Below, piece after piece: positions 44,398 to 55,061 of a stretch of DNA of 64,000 bases (position 1 is the first letter of the stretch; each line of letters starts with the position of its first letter). The notes beneath the pieces were generated by a model. It was given only the letters and a program-made list of their open reading frames with translations, did no database searches and had not been told where the DNA came from. This DNA comes from Paenibacillus lupini (lineage in GTDB: Bacteria; Bacillota; Bacilli; Paenibacillales; Paenibacillaceae), in assembly GCF_011761355.1 (NCBI RefSeq), contig NZ_JAASRW010000001.1:310001-374000 (forward strand), read 5' to 3'. The position numbers were made by a program, and so were the translations under genes.

Positions 44398-46241
44398 GCA
44401 GTTCCAATAAAGAATTGAAAGATAGAATTAAAAATGCAAGCGATAATTCTGAACGGTTTATTTATCAAGATGATGAGGCTATCGAGAAACCGTTCAACTG
44501 GGCTCAAATGCGGCGCTTGTTCTATTATATGAAGCCTTATAAACGCCAGTTAATTCCTGTAATTATTGCGATGATTATTGGTACCATTACTCGACTGACA
44601 ATCCCAGCATTAACCATTATGGCGATTGACAAAGCGATTGATCCACCAAGCGGCGATCCTAGCTACACCAAGCTTTATACGATTGCAGCAATAATGGTTG
44701 CTTTGTTTATTATTCAATGGGCATCTAACTCGTATCGGATTAAGTACACGAACATAATCGGGCAGAAAGTCATTTATGATCTCCGCCATCATCTATTCCA
44801 GCATATTCAGAAGCTCTCGTTCCGGTTCTATGACAAGCGGCCTGCCGGCTCGGTTCTTGTTCGGGTAACGAATGATGTTAATGCGTTGCAGGATTTGTTC
44901 ACGAACGGTGTTGTCAACTCGCTTATGGACTGCGTGCAGCTTGTTGGTATCGTTGTAATCCTGCTGGCCTGGAACTTCAAGCTTGGTCTTGCGGTTATGA
45001 TTACCGTTCCGATTATGTTCCTCGTATCGTCCACGCTGCGCAAACGTATTCGGTTTGCGTGGCAGGACGTTCGGAAGAAGCAGTCGCGGATTAACTCTCA
45101 CCTTAATGAGAGCATTCAAGGGATGAAGATTACGCAGGCCTATGTACAGGAAAAAGAAAACATGCGCTTCTTCGATAACATGAACGCTGTAAACGTTAAA
45201 GCGTGGAACAAAGCTTCTGCGCTTAACCAAGCGTTTGGTCCAGTTATCGAGATTACTTCCGCCATCGGAACGTTTATTCTGTTCTGGTACGGCTCTTACT
45301 TAATTGAGCATAAAGAGATAACAGTAGGTCTCCTTGTAGGCTTTGCTAACTATGTGGGCAACTTCTGGGATCCGATTAACCGACTTGGTCAAGTGTATAA
45401 CCAGCTGCTTGTGGCTATGGCTTCCTCGGAGCGTATATTCGAATTTATCGATGAAGAGCCAACCGTTGCAGAGCTTGGTAATGCCATGCCGCTTGCCAGC
45501 ATCCGCGGCGATGTGAAGTTCGATAATATTATTTTCGAATATGAGAAAGGCCGTCCCGCGCTTCATGGTGTCACTATTGACGTCAAAGCTGGTCAATCGA
45601 TTGCGCTTGTTGGTCATACCGGCTCGGGCAAAAGTACAATCATTAACCTTTTGTGCAGGTTCTATGATCCGGTTCAAGGAAGTATTCGCATAGACGGTCA
45701 GGATATTCGTAATGTGACGATCGACAGTCTTCGTTCGCAGGTTGGTCTAGTTATGCAAGACACGTTTATCTTCGCTGGAACGATCCGCGACAATATCCGT
45801 TATGGCAGATTGGATGCAACTGACAATGAAATTGTTGAGGCAGCAAAAGCGGTTCACGCACATGATTTCATCATGTCGCTGCCTGACGGCTATAACACAG
45901 AGGTGGAGGAACGCGGTAACGTGCTCTCCATGGGTCAGCGTCAATTGCTTTCGTTCGCCCGCGCCTTGCTGGCAGATCCACGAGTTCTTATTCTTGATGA
46001 GGCAACAGCAAGTATTGATACGGAGACAGAGCTTAGAATCCAAGAAGCTTTGAAAGCACTATTAAAAGGCCGTACGTCCTTCATGATTGCTCACCGTTTG
46101 TCTACGATCCGCAATGCTGACGAGATTATCGTTCTGGATCATGGCCGGATTGTCGAGCAGGGTAACCACGAAGCGTTAATCAGGAAGAATGGCATTTATA
46201 ACGGTCTTATCGAGGCGCAATATCGATTCTTGTCGGCGTAG
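44394..46241 (+). CDS. ABC exporter, partner half-transporter
   Basis: This 615-residue partner has an N-terminal ~40-residue extension, six membrane segments and an ATPase domain. Walker A is GHTGSGKST and Walker B is LILDEATASID with the catalytic Glu, but the signature is LSMGQRQ in place of LSGGQ. So one composite site (its Walker motifs with the partner signature) is complete and the other is degenerate, the usual pattern of heterodimeric exporters. Translation is coupled to the upstream gene. A long hairpin begins 16 bases after the stop. Confidence 0.92.
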   Translation: MSSSNKELKDRIKNASDNSERFIYQDDEAIEKPFNWAQMRRLFYYMKPYKRQLIPVIIAMIIGTITRLTIPALTIMAIDKAIDPPSGDPSYTKLYTIAAIMVALFIIQWASNSYRIKYTNIIGQKVIYDLRHHLFQHIQKLSFRFYDKRPAGSVLVRVTNDVNALQDLFTNGVVNSLMDCVQLVGIVVILLAWNFKLGLAVMITVPIMFLVSSTLRKRIRFAWQDVRKKQSRINSHLNESIQGMKITQAYVQEKENMRFFDNMNAVNVKAWNKASALNQAFGPVIEITSAIGTFILFWYGSYLIEHKEITVGLLVGFANYVGNFWDPINRLGQVYNQLLVAMASSERIFEFIDEEPTVAELGNAMPLASIRGDVKFDNIIFEYEKGRPALHGVTIDVKAGQSIALVGHTGSGKSTIINLLCRFYDPVQGSIRIDGQDIRNVTIDSLRSQVGLVMQDTFIFAGTIRDNIRYGRLDATDNEIVEAAKAVHAHDFIMSLPDGYNTEVEERGNVLSMGQRQLLSFARALLADPRVLILDEATASIDTETELRIQEALKALLKGRTSFMIAHRLSTIRNADEIIVLDHGRIVEQGNHEALIRKNGIYNGLIEAQYRFLSA

Positions 46242-46256
46242 TATTGATTTTTAAGT

Positions 46257-46350
46257 AAAGAACCTCCACAATGGAAGAAAAATAACCCAGACCTCGAGGG
46301 ATGCCGCTGGCAACTCCTCGAAGTCTGGATTCTTCCGGGAGGTTCTTTTT
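46257..46350 (+). promoter_or_regulatory. Long three-part hairpin with T-run directly before purT
   Basis: Outer arms AAAGAACCTCC (46257-46267) and GGAGGTTCTTT (46338-46348), middle arms GGAAGAA (46273-46279) and TTCTTCC (46330-46336), and inner arms CCAGAC-C-TCGAGG (46287-46299) and CCTCGA-A-GTCTGG (46316-46328) form one long stem. The loop is GATGCCGCTGGCAACT-like and matches no riboswitch I recognise. TTTTTT follows. The 3' arm includes GGGAGG, the only purT ribosome site, 12 bases before its ATG. It can act as terminator for the exporter operon and as attenuator or translation switch for purT. Confidence 0.75.
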
Positions 46351-46354
46351 TATT

Positions 46355-47536
46355 ATGTATGGATCACCACTGTCAACGAATGCACGCAAACTTCTTCTGC
46401 TCGGCTCGGGCGAGCTTGGCAAGGAGGTTGCACTTGAAGCACAGCGCCTAGGCGTAGAGACAATTGCAGTAGACCGCTATGCGAATGCGCCGGCTATGCA
46501 GGTTGCCCATCGTTGCCATGTTACCGATATGCTCGACGGAGCTGCAATCAGAAGAATCATCGAGGATGAGAAGCCTGATTTTATCGTTCCGGAGATTGAA
46601 GCAATTGCTACGGAGACACTGCTGGAGCTTGAGGAGGAAGGCTTTAACGTCATTCCGACTGCTCGTGCTGCACGTCTTACCATGGACCGTGAAGGTATTC
46701 GCCGACTAGCTGCTGAAACGCTTGGTCTGCCTACTGCTCCTTACCAATTCGCTGATTCGCTTGATGAATTGAAGTTAGCGGTAAAGGAGATTGGCCTTCC
46801 TTGTGTCATTAAGCCAATTATGAGTTCTTCTGGTAAAGGGCAAAGTGTATGCAAGACGGAAGCTGACATTGAGAACTGCTGGAACTATGCGATGGAGGGC
46901 GGACGTGCGAAGAAAGCACGGATTATCGTTGAAGGTTTTGTTACCTTTGAATCGGAGATTACGCTGCTAACTATCCGTTCCGTTTCGGGGACAAGCTTCT
47001 GTTCACCCATCGGTCATGTTCAGAAGGATGGCGACTATATCGAATCCTGGCAGCCGCATGCGATGACAGAGGAGCAAATTAAGCAAGCGGAAGAGATTGC
47101 TTTGCGTATTACAGATGAGCTTGGCGGTTTTGGCTTATACGGCGTAGAACTGTTTATTACGAAAGAAGGAGTCTTGTTCAGCGAGGTTTCTCCTCGTCCG
47201 CATGATACTGGAATGGTAACCATGGCGACACAAGATCTGTCTGAATTTGCGCTGCATGTCCGCGCGATTCTTGGCTTCCCGATCCCAACTATTCGTCTGT
47301 TGACACCAGGGGCGACACACACGCTGAAAGCGGATCGTGAGTCGTCTTCATTCCGCATCGGCGGAATCGAATCGGCACTTGCGCTGCCTAATACACAAGT
47401 TCGAGTATTTGGCAAACCGGAGACAAAGGTTGGACGCCGGATGGCTGTTGCATTAAGCACAGCGAACGATACGGATGAGGCTCGTGACCTGGCCCGTCAA
47501 GCAGCAGAATCCCTTCATATTCAATACGATAATTAA
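46355..47536 (+). CDS. purT: Formate-dependent phosphoribosylglycinamide formyltransferase
   Basis: PurT makes formylglycinamide ribonucleotide from GAR, formate and ATP, a folate-free alternative to PurN. It is an ATP-grasp enzyme: [20 protein letters not shown] at the N terminus, [19 protein letters not shown], the ATP-binding [12 protein letters not shown] and metal-binding [13 protein letters not shown] near the C terminus. The 393 residues match Escherichia coli PurT. I start at ATG 46355; a frame extension to 46301 would begin inside the leader hairpin. It stands away from any purine operon. Confidence 0.95.
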   Translation: MYGSPLSTNARKLLLLGSGELGKEVALEAQRLGVETIAVDRYANAPAMQVAHRCHVTDMLDGAAIRRIIEDEKPDFIVPEIEAIATETLLELEEEGFNVIPTARAARLTMDREGIRRLAAETLGLPTAPYQFADSLDELKLAVKEIGLPCVIKPIMSSSGKGQSVCKTEADIENCWNYAMEGGRAKKARIIVEGFVTFESEITLLTIRSVSGTSFCSPIGHVQKDGDYIESWQPHAMTEEQIKQAEEIALRITDELGGFGLYGVELFITKEGVLFSEVSPRPHDTGMVTMATQDLSEFALHVRAILGFPIPTIRLLTPGATHTLKADRESSSFRIGGIESALALPNTQVRVFGKPETKVGRRMAVALSTANDTDEARDLARQAAESLHIQYDN

Positions 47537-47545
47537 GACGATAGT

Positions 47546-47592
47546 GCGGCGGCTTTCCTTGATCTTAAGCAAGGAGAAGCTGCCGCTTTTTT
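47546..47592 (+). terminator. Intrinsic terminator after purT
   Basis: GCGGCGGCTTTCCTTG and CAAGGAGAAGCTGCCGC pair with small mismatches around ATCTTAAG and are followed by six T. Confidence 0.88.
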
Positions 47593-47648
47593 ACTCCAGC
47601 ATGAATGGAACATGACAATTACGTGCATGAATAATTTAGCGTGGGACG

Positions 47649-47662
47649 CGAATTTATGTTAT
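47649..47662. promoter_or_regulatory. Possible degenerate LexA box upstream of parEC
   Basis: CGAATTTATGTTAT matches about ten of fourteen positions of the Bacillus LexA consensus CGAACRNRYGTTYC. From memory, parEC belongs to the LexA regulon of Bacillus subtilis. The match is weak and needs testing. Confidence 0.25.
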
Positions 47663-47819
47663 TCTGTTAATCCAACAAGCGCTTTAACCGATATTGATAG
47701 AGGCACGCACTTCATAACAGACGTTCTCTTTAGCGTCTTTACTAATCGGGACAAGTTGAATTAAAATAGCTTGAAGATAAGGTAACGTGAAGCTTCGCAA
47801 AATTTTAGGAGGCATACCC

Positions 47820-49790
47820 ATGGCAGAGCATATAGATACTTTCGCAAAAACAGCGGCCCCGGAACGGAACTATGAGGCCGATGATATACAAGTGCTCGAA
47901 GGCTTAACCGCTGTAAGAAAGCGGCCAGGCATGTACATTGGCAGCACGAGCAGCTCAGGCCTTCACCATCTGGTTTGGGAAATCGTTGATAATGCCGTGG
48001 ACGAGCATTTGGCGAAATTTTGTTCGGCAATTGATGTGACACTGCATAAGAACGGCGCAGTCACCATACAGGATAACGGGCGCGGTATTCCAACAGGAAT
48101 GCATAAGACAGGAATTCCGACTCCGCAGGTTGTGTTCACAATCCTGCATGCGGGCGGCAAATTCGGCGGCGGCGGATATAAAAAATCCGGCGGCTTGCAC
48201 GGGGTTGGTGCTTCGGTAACGAATGCATTATCCGAATGGCTTGAAGTAGAGATTTTCCGTGACGGGAAAATACATAAGATGCGTTTCGAGTATTGGGTCG
48301 ATGACAAAGGCAAAGAGCATGTCGGCGAACCGGTAAGTGGACTTGTTATTGCTGGCAATACGCATCGTACGGGAACAAAAGTAACGTTTAAGCCTGACGC
48401 TCGTGTCTTCCAAGGTGGAATATCGCTGAACTATGATACACTTGCAGAACGGCTGCAGGAAATTGCTTTCCTGAACTCCGGCCTTAAAGTGTCGATCAAG
48501 GATGATCGCAGCGGCAAAGAGGATGTATTCCATTACGAAGGCGGCGCACGCCAATTCGTACAATTTTTGAATGAGGATAAGACAGTACTTCACGAGGTTG
48601 TCCATTTCGCAGGGGAAAAGGACGAGATTGAAGTGGAAGTAGCACTTCAGTATAACGATGGATATACGGAAACGATCGCATCCTTCGTGAACTCGATCCC
48701 GACACGCGGCGGTGGTACGCATGAGACCGGTTTCAAGACTGCTTATACCCGCGTAATGAACGATTATGCCCGTAAAACAGCGATGCTGAAAGAGAAGGAT
48801 AAAAATCTCGAGGGCAATGATCTGCGTGAAGGTATGATGTCCGTCATTAATATCAAGATGTCTGAGGTGGAGTTCGTCGGTCAGACGAAGGATCAGCTCG
48901 GCAGTGCTTCGGCGCGCAGCGCAGTGGATGCAGTTGTGTCCGATAAAATGCAGGTATTCCTTGAGGAGAATCCGCAAGTTGCACAAATGCTCCTTAAGAA
49001 GGCTGTACAAGCATCAAGGGCTAGAGAAGCGGCACGTAAGGCACGTGAAGAGATCCGCAGTGGCAAGAAGAAGAGCGAAAGCTCCAATCTGAACGGCAAG
49101 CTGACACCAGCACAGTCGAAGGATGTCACGAAGAACGAGCTGTTTATCGTCGAAGGTGACTCTGCTGGCGGTTCTGCGAAGCAAGGCCGTGATTCGAAGC
49201 ATCAGGCGATTCTGCCTTTGAAAGGCAAGCCGATGAATCCGGAGAAAGCAAAGCTGCTTGATATTCTGAAGAATGATGAGTATAAAGCGATTATCTCCGC
49301 GATTGGAGCGGGTGTTGGTCCGGAATTTGATGCGGATGAATGCAATTACAATAAAATTATTATTATGACCGATGCCGATACCGACGGCGCGCACATTCAA
49401 GTGCTGCTGCTGACCTTCTTCTATCGGTATATGAAGCCGCTGATCGACTCGGGACGAGTCTTTATCGCTCAGCCTCCGCTTTACAAAATTACACGCAAAT
49501 CAGGTAAGCTGGAGACGGTTCGTTATGCTTGGACAGATGAGCAGCTGCAGAACTATCTGAAGGAATTCGGCAAGAACTTTGAGTTACAGCGCTATAAAGG
49601 ACTAGGCGAGATGAATCCCGATCAGCTGTGGGAGACTACCATGGATCCTGAGACTCGGACACTGCTCCAGGTACAGATCGATGATGCAGCTAAGGCTGAG
49701 CGCCGCGTATCCGCGTTGATGGGCGATAAGGTCGACCCACGTAAACGCTGGATTATTGAAAATGTAGATTTCACAGAATATGTTGAATAG
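47820..49790 (+). CDS. parE: DNA topoisomerase IV subunit B
   Basis: ParE supplies the ATPase of topoisomerase IV, which separates linked daughter chromosomes. The GHKL domain shows [29 protein letters not shown] and the nucleotide lid [15 protein letters not shown]. The TOPRIM domain has [20 protein letters not shown] and [17 protein letters not shown] at 47807-47812 selects ATG 47820, giving 656 residues. The gene pair with parC (11-base gap) favours ParE over GyrB, which normally lies by the origin. Confidence 0.95.
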   Translation: MAEHIDTFAKTAAPERNYEADDIQVLEGLTAVRKRPGMYIGSTSSSGLHHLVWEIVDNAVDEHLAKFCSAIDVTLHKNGAVTIQDNGRGIPTGMHKTGIPTPQVVFTILHAGGKFGGGGYKKSGGLHGVGASVTNALSEWLEVEIFRDGKIHKMRFEYWVDDKGKEHVGEPVSGLVIAGNTHRTGTKVTFKPDARVFQGGISLNYDTLAERLQEIAFLNSGLKVSIKDDRSGKEDVFHYEGGARQFVQFLNEDKTVLHEVVHFAGEKDEIEVEVALQYNDGYTETIASFVNSIPTRGGGTHETGFKTAYTRVMNDYARKTAMLKEKDKNLEGNDLREGMMSVINIKMSEVEFVGQTKDQLGSASARSAVDAVVSDKMQVFLEENPQVAQMLLKKAVQASRAREAARKAREEIRSGKKKSESSNLNGKLTPAQSKDVTKNELFIVEGDSAGGSAKQGRDSKHQAILPLKGKPMNPEKAKLLDILKNDEYKAIISAIGAGVGPEFDADECNYNKIIIMTDADTDGAHIQVLLLTFFYRYMKPLIDSGRVFIAQPPLYKITRKSGKLETVRYAWTDEQLQNYLKEFGKNFELQRYKGLGEMNPDQLWETTMDPETRTLLQVQIDDAAKAERRVSALMGDKVDPRKRWIIENVDFTEYVE

Positions 49791-49801
49791 GAGGTAACGG
49801 C

Positions 49802-52255
49802 ATGGGCATGCTGGAACAGTTTTTACCGGCGTATTTGGAAGAGGTCGTAGGTGACCGCTTCGGCCGTTATTCGAAATACATCATTCAGGACCGCGCCATT
49901 CCGGACGTAAGGGATGGACTTAAGCCGGTGCAGCGCCGTATCCTGTACGCAATGTATGATTCGAACAATACACCTGATAAGCCGTACCGCAAATCAGCGA
50001 AGACCGTCGGTGACGTAATGGGTAATTACCATCCTCATGGTGACTCTTCGATCTACGAAGGTATGGTGCGTATGGCACAGCCTTGGAAAATGGGCCATGT
50101 CCTCGTAGATGGACACGGCAACTGGGGCTCGATGGATGACGATCCTGCAGCGGCGATGCGTTATACAGAGGCGCGTTTGTCGCCTATCGCTATGGAGATT
50201 TTGCGGGATATTGATAAACGGACCGTTCAATTTAAAGATAACTTTGATAACACGACGAAAGAGCCGGTTGTACTGCCATCTCGTTATCCGAACCTGCTTG
50301 TGAATGGCACAAGCGGGATTTCAGCAGGCTTCGCAACGGAAATTCCACCGCATAATCTGCGGGAGACGATTGATGCCTGCATTGCAGTGATGGCTCGTCC
50401 GGATATGCCGGTAGAAGATCTGATGGGCATTGTGAAAGGCCCCGATTTCCCAACAGGCGGCGTTATTATGGGCGAGGAAGGAATCCGCGAGGCTTATACA
50501 ACAGGTAAAGGCCGGATCCATATCCGCTCAAAGGTTGAGATTGAGGATGTACGAGGCGGACGTCAACAGATTACGATTACGGAAATTCCGTATCAAGTCG
50601 TCAAATCCCGGCTTGTCAGCGCAATGGAAAACATCCGTCTTGAGAAAAAGGTCGAGGGGATCTCTGAAGTTCGAGACGAGAGCGGCCGTAATGGCCTGCG
50701 TATTGTCGTGGAGCTGAAGAAGGAAGCCGATGCGAACGGAATTCTGGCTTATTTGCTGAAGAAAACGGATCTTCAAGTGACTTATAACTTCAATATGGTT
50801 GCGATTGTGAACAAAGCACCTCAACAGCTGGGCATTAAACAGATTCTAAGCGCTTATATTGCCCATCAGAAGGAAGTAGTCACTCATCGTACCCAATATG
50901 ATCTAGAGAAAGCTGAAGAGCGTGCACACGTGGTAGAAGGGCTTGTGAAAGCTCTGAATATCCTCGACGAGGTCATTGCAACGATTAAAGCCTCGAAGAA
51001 CCGTGCTGATGCGCAAAATAACTTGGTTGCTAAATACGGCTTCTCTGAGCGTCAAGCCGATGCGATCCTGACACTCCAGCTATATCGTTTGACGAATCTC
51101 GAGATTACATCGCTTGAAAAAGAACTGAAGGAAATGCAGAAGAAGATTGCTTACCTGCGTTCCATTCTGGAGAGCGAGAAGAAATTGCTTGGTGTTATTA
51201 AAGACGAACTTATTGAAATCCGCGACAAATTTGGCATTGACCGCCGTTCGTCGATCCGCGGCGAAGTGGAAGAGCTGAAAGTGAACCTAGAGGTTATGGT
51301 GCAGTCGGAAGACGTAATCGTTACCCTAAGTGAAGAAGGATATATGAAGCGGACAAGCATCTTGTCGTTCACTCGTTCTGGCGGAGACTTGCAAACAGCT
51401 GGAGTGAAGGATGGCGATGCGATCAGCAGCGTATATGAAGTGAACACGATTGACAACTTGCTGCTGTTCACACGCAAGGGACAATATTATATGCTTCCTG
51501 TTCATCAGATTCCAGAGTTCAAGTGGAAGGATACCGGTACGGCTGTTGTCAATATTGTACCGATTCCGAAGGATGATTCCATTGTAGCTATTATTCCGGT
51601 TAAAGATTTCAATGTGCCAGGTGCATCACTTGTCTTTGTAACCAAACGTGCACAAGTGAAACGGACTGAGCTGAAGGAATATATGACGACGCGTTCTACC
51701 GCGATCGCTGCCTCGAAGGTAGCCGACGGTGACGAAGTTATCCGTGTCATGCTTAGTGACGGTTCAAAACAGCTGCTTCTGGTAAGTAAACTTGGTATGA
51801 GCATCCGGTTCCATGAGCATGAAGTGAATCCGATGGGACGGGTTGCAACAGGCGTTCGCGGTATGCAGCTAAGAGAAGATGATGAGCTTATTGCAGCCGA
51901 TTGGGTTGCTGATGATGAGGGTGAAGTACTGGTCGTGACAGATTTGGGTTATGCCAAACGTACGCTGCTGCTGGATTATCCGCTTCAAGGCAGAGGCGGC
52001 AAAGGCGTTCAGACGTTTGAGTTCAAAGAAGGCAAGCGTGTGAAGCCAAATGGTTCAGCACTTGTATCGGCTCTCTACTGTAAGGAAGAGATGAACATTA
52101 TAGCGCTTACATCCTCTGGCGGCCAGCTTGAGGCATCATCGGAGAAAGCGCCAATCGAGGATCGGAAGTCTATCGGGCGAATTCTGCTTCCGGTCGAGAA
52201 GAATGATGTCATTACCACGATCTTCGTTAAACCTGATTTATCCACTCAATCGTAA
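49802..52255 (+). CDS. parC: DNA topoisomerase IV subunit A
   Basis: ParC is the DNA-cleaving subunit of topoisomerase IV. Features are [20 protein letters not shown], the quinolone-resistance region [20 protein letters not shown] with the wild-type-like Ser and Glu, and the catalytic Tyr in [10 protein letters not shown]. The C-terminal beta-propeller carries [11 protein letters not shown]. The 817 residues fit ParC. The gene ends 10 bases inside a small gene on the other strand. Confidence 0.95.
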   Translation: MGMLEQFLPAYLEEVVGDRFGRYSKYIIQDRAIPDVRDGLKPVQRRILYAMYDSNNTPDKPYRKSAKTVGDVMGNYHPHGDSSIYEGMVRMAQPWKMGHVLVDGHGNWGSMDDDPAAAMRYTEARLSPIAMEILRDIDKRTVQFKDNFDNTTKEPVVLPSRYPNLLVNGTSGISAGFATEIPPHNLRETIDACIAVMARPDMPVEDLMGIVKGPDFPTGGVIMGEEGIREAYTTGKGRIHIRSKVEIEDVRGGRQQITITEIPYQVVKSRLVSAMENIRLEKKVEGISEVRDESGRNGLRIVVELKKEADANGILAYLLKKTDLQVTYNFNMVAIVNKAPQQLGIKQILSAYIAHQKEVVTHRTQYDLEKAEERAHVVEGLVKALNILDEVIATIKASKNRADAQNNLVAKYGFSERQADAILTLQLYRLTNLEITSLEKELKEMQKKIAYLRSILESEKKLLGVIKDELIEIRDKFGIDRRSSIRGEVEELKVNLEVMVQSEDVIVTLSEEGYMKRTSILSFTRSGGDLQTAGVKDGDAISSVYEVNTIDNLLLFTRKGQYYMLPVHQIPEFKWKDTGTAVVNIVPIPKDDSIVAIIPVKDFNVPGASLVFVTKRAQVKRTELKEYMTTRSTAIAASKVADGDEVIRVMLSDGSKQLLLVSKLGMSIRFHEHEVNPMGRVATGVRGMQLREDDELIAADWVADDEGEVLVVTDLGYAKRTLLLDYPLQGRGGKGVQTFEFKEGKRVKPNGSALVSALYCKEEMNIIALTSSGGQLEASSEKAPIEDRKSIGRILLPVEKNDVITTIFVKPDLSTQS

Positions 52256-52413
52256 GGCCGGTTAGGTGGATCAAAGCGTTCAATTAATCGAATAATCGCG
52301 TCAAACATGACCCACATTGGTACCAGCTCATCCGGGCGGTCGAGCCACTGTGGGTCTTTTATTATGCCGTAGGCTTTGATTTTACGAATGATTTCAGCTT
52401 TTTGGTCATCCAT
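52246..52413 (-). CDS. Small protein of unknown function, convergent with parC
   Basis: I start at ATG 52413 with GGAGTG upstream, giving 55 residues ([20 protein letters not shown] then a Trp/Pro-rich part ending DPPNRPYD). An in-frame start eight codons earlier has no site. No family is recognised. Its stop overlaps the parC stop region by 10 bases on the other strand. The good ribosome site supports it being real. Confidence 0.6.
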   Translation of the reverse strand: MDDQKAEIIRKIKAYGIIKDPQWLDRPDELVPMWVMFDAIIRLIERFDPPNRPYD

Positions 52414-52607
52414 CGGGATCACTCCTTCGCACACCATTTCGACGTATAGGTAAAGCGCCTATGCCATTGTATGTCTACTCCTGTCATAATGTTCGACTTT
52501 ATAGCGATTAATGACTCAAATTATTAATTGGGTTAACCTTTTATTCGACATTTACGAATGCTATAATTGGTATAAATGAGAGATTTGGACAGAAAGCGGG
52601 TGTAATT

Positions 52608-53012
52608 ATGGTTTCTGAAGAATTTACTCGTCTGTGGACAAAGATGACAAGAGATTGGAAGGATAGTATAGAAGAGGGGCTTGCGCCTCTAACGGAAGGG
52701 CAGTTGAACGTGCTGGATATTTTACTGCAGCATGCACCGATGAAGCCTTCTGAACTTCTGCAGTACTTGGCTACAACGCCGGCTGCGATTACAACGCTGC
52801 TTGATCGAATGGAGCGCAATGAATTAATTGAACGTTCAAGAGATAATCAGGATCGAAGAATTGTATGGGTAACTGTAACGGAGAAAGGAAAGAGTGAGGC
52901 CCAGCGTGGAACGGAAATTCGTTCCAAATTAATTGGTGAATCGCTGGACCGTATATCTTCCCATAACCAGCAGCTGCTTGTATATCTGCTTGGCAAGGTT
53001 GCTAATGCGTAG
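52608..53012 (+). CDS. MarR-family regulator
   Basis: The 134-residue protein has the winged helix-turn-helix of MarR: MKPSELLQYLATTPAAITTL, LDRMERNELIERSRDNQDRR and VWVTVTEKGKSEAQ. Its neighbour is the convergent CapA-like gene. The target and ligand are unknown. GCGGGTG precedes the ATG. TATAAT lies at 52562-52567 and may be its -10. Confidence 0.85.
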   Translation: MVSEEFTRLWTKMTRDWKDSIEEGLAPLTEGQLNVLDILLQHAPMKPSELLQYLATTPAAITTLLDRMERNELIERSRDNQDRRIVWVTVTEKGKSEAQRGTEIRSKLIGESLDRISSHNQQLLVYLLGKVANA

Positions 53013-53045
53013 TACATATTTAAATATTAACTTATAAATAATGCC

Positions 53046-54317
53046 TTATTGCACGTTCAGCATGGATCTCAGACGATTACGAAGCACCTTGATCTGCTGC
53101 TTCATGGAGTCATAATCCTGCTTCGTTAGTAAGCTGTCGCTGGCAGCTGCAATTGTCTGTTCAACCGGCAAGATGCGGAATCGATAGTAGCTATCCGGCT
53201 GGTAGCGATGCACATAGGTTGGAGTTGACTCAATATCCGATAGCTCAATAGAGCCGTCGGATTTATTTTTTCGAATGGTTACTTTAAAGATCACACCGTA
53301 ATCTTTCGTATCGCCCCGCTGTGCAGATATGAAGTTCCCCATAGAATAAATGATTAGTCCTTGTCTGGCATGACCAGATGCATCTGTAGTGTCGAGCACT
53401 TCATAAGGCTGAATGACATGCGGGTGAGAGCCGGCAATAATATCTGCTCCCTCAGCTACAAGCTTGCGGGCAAGCTGTTTCTGCTCCTCATTAGGCGTTG
53501 TCTGGTATTCGATGCCGAAATGCAGGGCGACCGTGATAAAGTCGGCTCCAAGCTCTTTCAAGTGATGGATATCATTGATCATTTTTTGCTCGTCAATCAT
53601 TGAGACGGCATAAGGCTTGCCTTTCGGCAGCGGAATGCCGTTTGTGCCATATGTATAAGCGAGCAGACCCATCTTAATTCCATTGTGTTCTACAATAACA
53701 GGGGTATCCGCTTCTTCTTGTGATTCAGCAGTCCCTTTTAAGACAAACGGATACTCTTTCAAATGCTGCAAGGTAAGCATAAGCCCTTTATCGCCTTTGT
53801 CTAGCGAGTGATTGTTAGCATTGGTCAAGATGTTAAAGCCGGCATACTGGAGTGCGTCCAGCAGCTCTACAGGTGCGTTAAAGCTCGGATATCCTGTATA
53901 GCCATAGTTTGAACCTGCAACAGGAGTCTCCAGATTAGCCATTACCCAATCACCTTGCTCAAGGATTGGCTTTACTTCTTCAAAGAAATAATTGAAGTTG
54001 TACTTCTTCGTCTTCTTATCATAAGCACCTGGAAGCTCTGGCTTATGCATCATGATATCGCCAACACCCATCCATACAGCTTCATCGTATTGCGGCGTTG
54101 GCATCGGAGTTGGTGTCGGCTCTGGCGTCGCAGTTGGTACGATGGTTGGTTCTGGCGTTTGGACTGGCTGGCTCGTAGGCGGCGGATTCGAGGCGGTATC
54201 TGTAACGTGAGTATCCTGCCTCAACGTAGTTGCTAGAATAAATAGAATTCCAGCAGCTGATAGTAATAAAAGAATAAAATGAATAGTCAAGCGCTTCTTG
54301 CTTCGCATTCTGCGCAT
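53046..54317 (-). CDS. CapA-family (poly-gamma-glutamate type) metallophosphatase-like protein
   Basis: The protein is anchored by an N-terminal membrane segment (LTIHFILLLLSAAGILFILA), followed by a Pro/Thr/Glu-rich spacer of about 50 residues, and then the CapA/PgsA-type domain. Domain motifs are GVGDIMMH, MANLETPVAG, NANNHSLDKGDKG and the SHPHVIQPYE metal site. CapA proteins are linked to poly-gamma-glutamate capsules, but without capBC nearby the role is unknown. The 423 residues fit. GGAGTG lies before the ATG. Confidence 0.88.
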   Translation of the reverse strand: MRRMRSKKRLTIHFILLLLSAAGILFILATTLRQDTHVTDTASNPPPTSQPVQTPEPTIVPTATPEPTPTPMPTPQYDEAVWMGVGDIMMHKPELPGAYDKKTKKYNFNYFFEEVKPILEQGDWVMANLETPVAGSNYGYTGYPSFNAPVELLDALQYAGFNILTNANNHSLDKGDKGLMLTLQHLKEYPFVLKGTAESQEEADTPVIVEHNGIKMGLLAYTYGTNGIPLPKGKPYAVSMIDEQKMINDIHHLKELGADFITVALHFGIEYQTTPNEEQKQLARKLVAEGADIIAGSHPHVIQPYEVLDTTDASGHARQGLIIYSMGNFISAQRGDTKDYGVIFKVTIRKNKSDGSIELSDIESTPTYVHRYQPDSYYRFRILPVEQTIAAASDSLLTKQDYDSMKQQIKVLRNRLRSMLNVQ

Positions 54318-54335
54318 GAAGGTCTAATCACTCCT

Positions 54336-55061
54336 TTATAGGAACATTTTGGATGCTTCCTCAAGCTGTTCACTTGTCCACCAGGACCAAGCCGGTGAAC
54401 CATACGGGATGGAGCGGAAGCATTGGCGTTCCTTCGTGACCGGATGTGGAGCCTCAACGGAAGTTGACCACAGTGCAATATCGGATACATTAGCCGTGTT
54501 AGGTGCTCCATATTTACGGTCTGCAACGAGAGGACAGCCGATATACGCCATTTGGGCACGAATCTGATGTGATCTGCCCGTATGCAGCTTCACAGCGATG
54601 AGAGAGTAGCCTCCGGCTTCAGCACACACCTTATATTCCAGAATGGCTTCTTTTGCTTCTGGTGTTGGATCCTTATAGACGGTTACCTGATTACGCTTGG
54701 CATCTTTCCAGATATAGTGTCGGAGCCGATCCTCTTGCTTAGCAGGTTTGCCGTGAACAACACAAATATAAGTTTTCCCGAATGTACGACTACGTACCGC
54801 TTCGGATAAGCGGGATGCTGCCTTAGAGGTTTTGGCGAACAGCATAGCGCCTCCAACCGGGCGGTCAAGTCGATGAACAAGGCCGAGGAATACATTCCCC
54901 GGCTTGTTATGACGGATTTTCAAATCCTGTTTAATGAGAGTCAGCATGTCAGGATCCCCGGACTCATCCTCTTGCGAAGGGATACCAGGGAGCTTGACTA
55001 CGGCAATGATATGATTATCTTCGTACAGCACCGGAATAACCGGGCTCATGCTACCGGTCAT
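54336..55061 (-). CDS. RluA-family pseudouridine synthase
   Basis: This enzyme changes uridine to pseudouridine in rRNA or tRNA. The catalytic Asp is in LVHRLDRPVGGAML, and TGRSHQIRAQMAYIGCPLVAD is the second family motif. GGGAG precedes ATG 55061, whose A is shared with the stop of the upstream methyltransferase, giving 241 residues. No S4 domain is present. The coupling with an RNA methyltransferase suggests both modify the same RNA. Position specificity cannot be inferred. Confidence 0.92.
   Translation of the reverse strand: MTGSMSPVIPVLYEDNHIIAVVKLPGIPSQEDESGDPDMLTLIKQDLKIRHNKPGNVFLGLVHRLDRPVGGAMLFAKTSKAASRLSEAVRSRTFGKTYICVVHGKPAKQEDRLRHYIWKDAKRNQVTVYKDPTPEAKEAILEYKVCAEAGGYSLIAVKLHTGRSHQIRAQMAYIGCPLVADRKYGAPNTANVSDIALWSTSVEAPHPVTKERQCFRSIPYGSPAWSWWTSEQLEEASKMFL

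Noticed and set aside
46257..46354. purT leader as a ZTP (pfl) riboswitch
   Set aside because: The loop has CCGCTGGCA, which resembles the conserved 3' part of the class, but the 5' domain and pseudoknot partner of the ZTP consensus are not seen.
48228..49010. A 260-codon minus-strand frame inside parE
   Set aside because: It lies entirely opposite a conserved topoisomerase gene and shows no domain or ribosome site.
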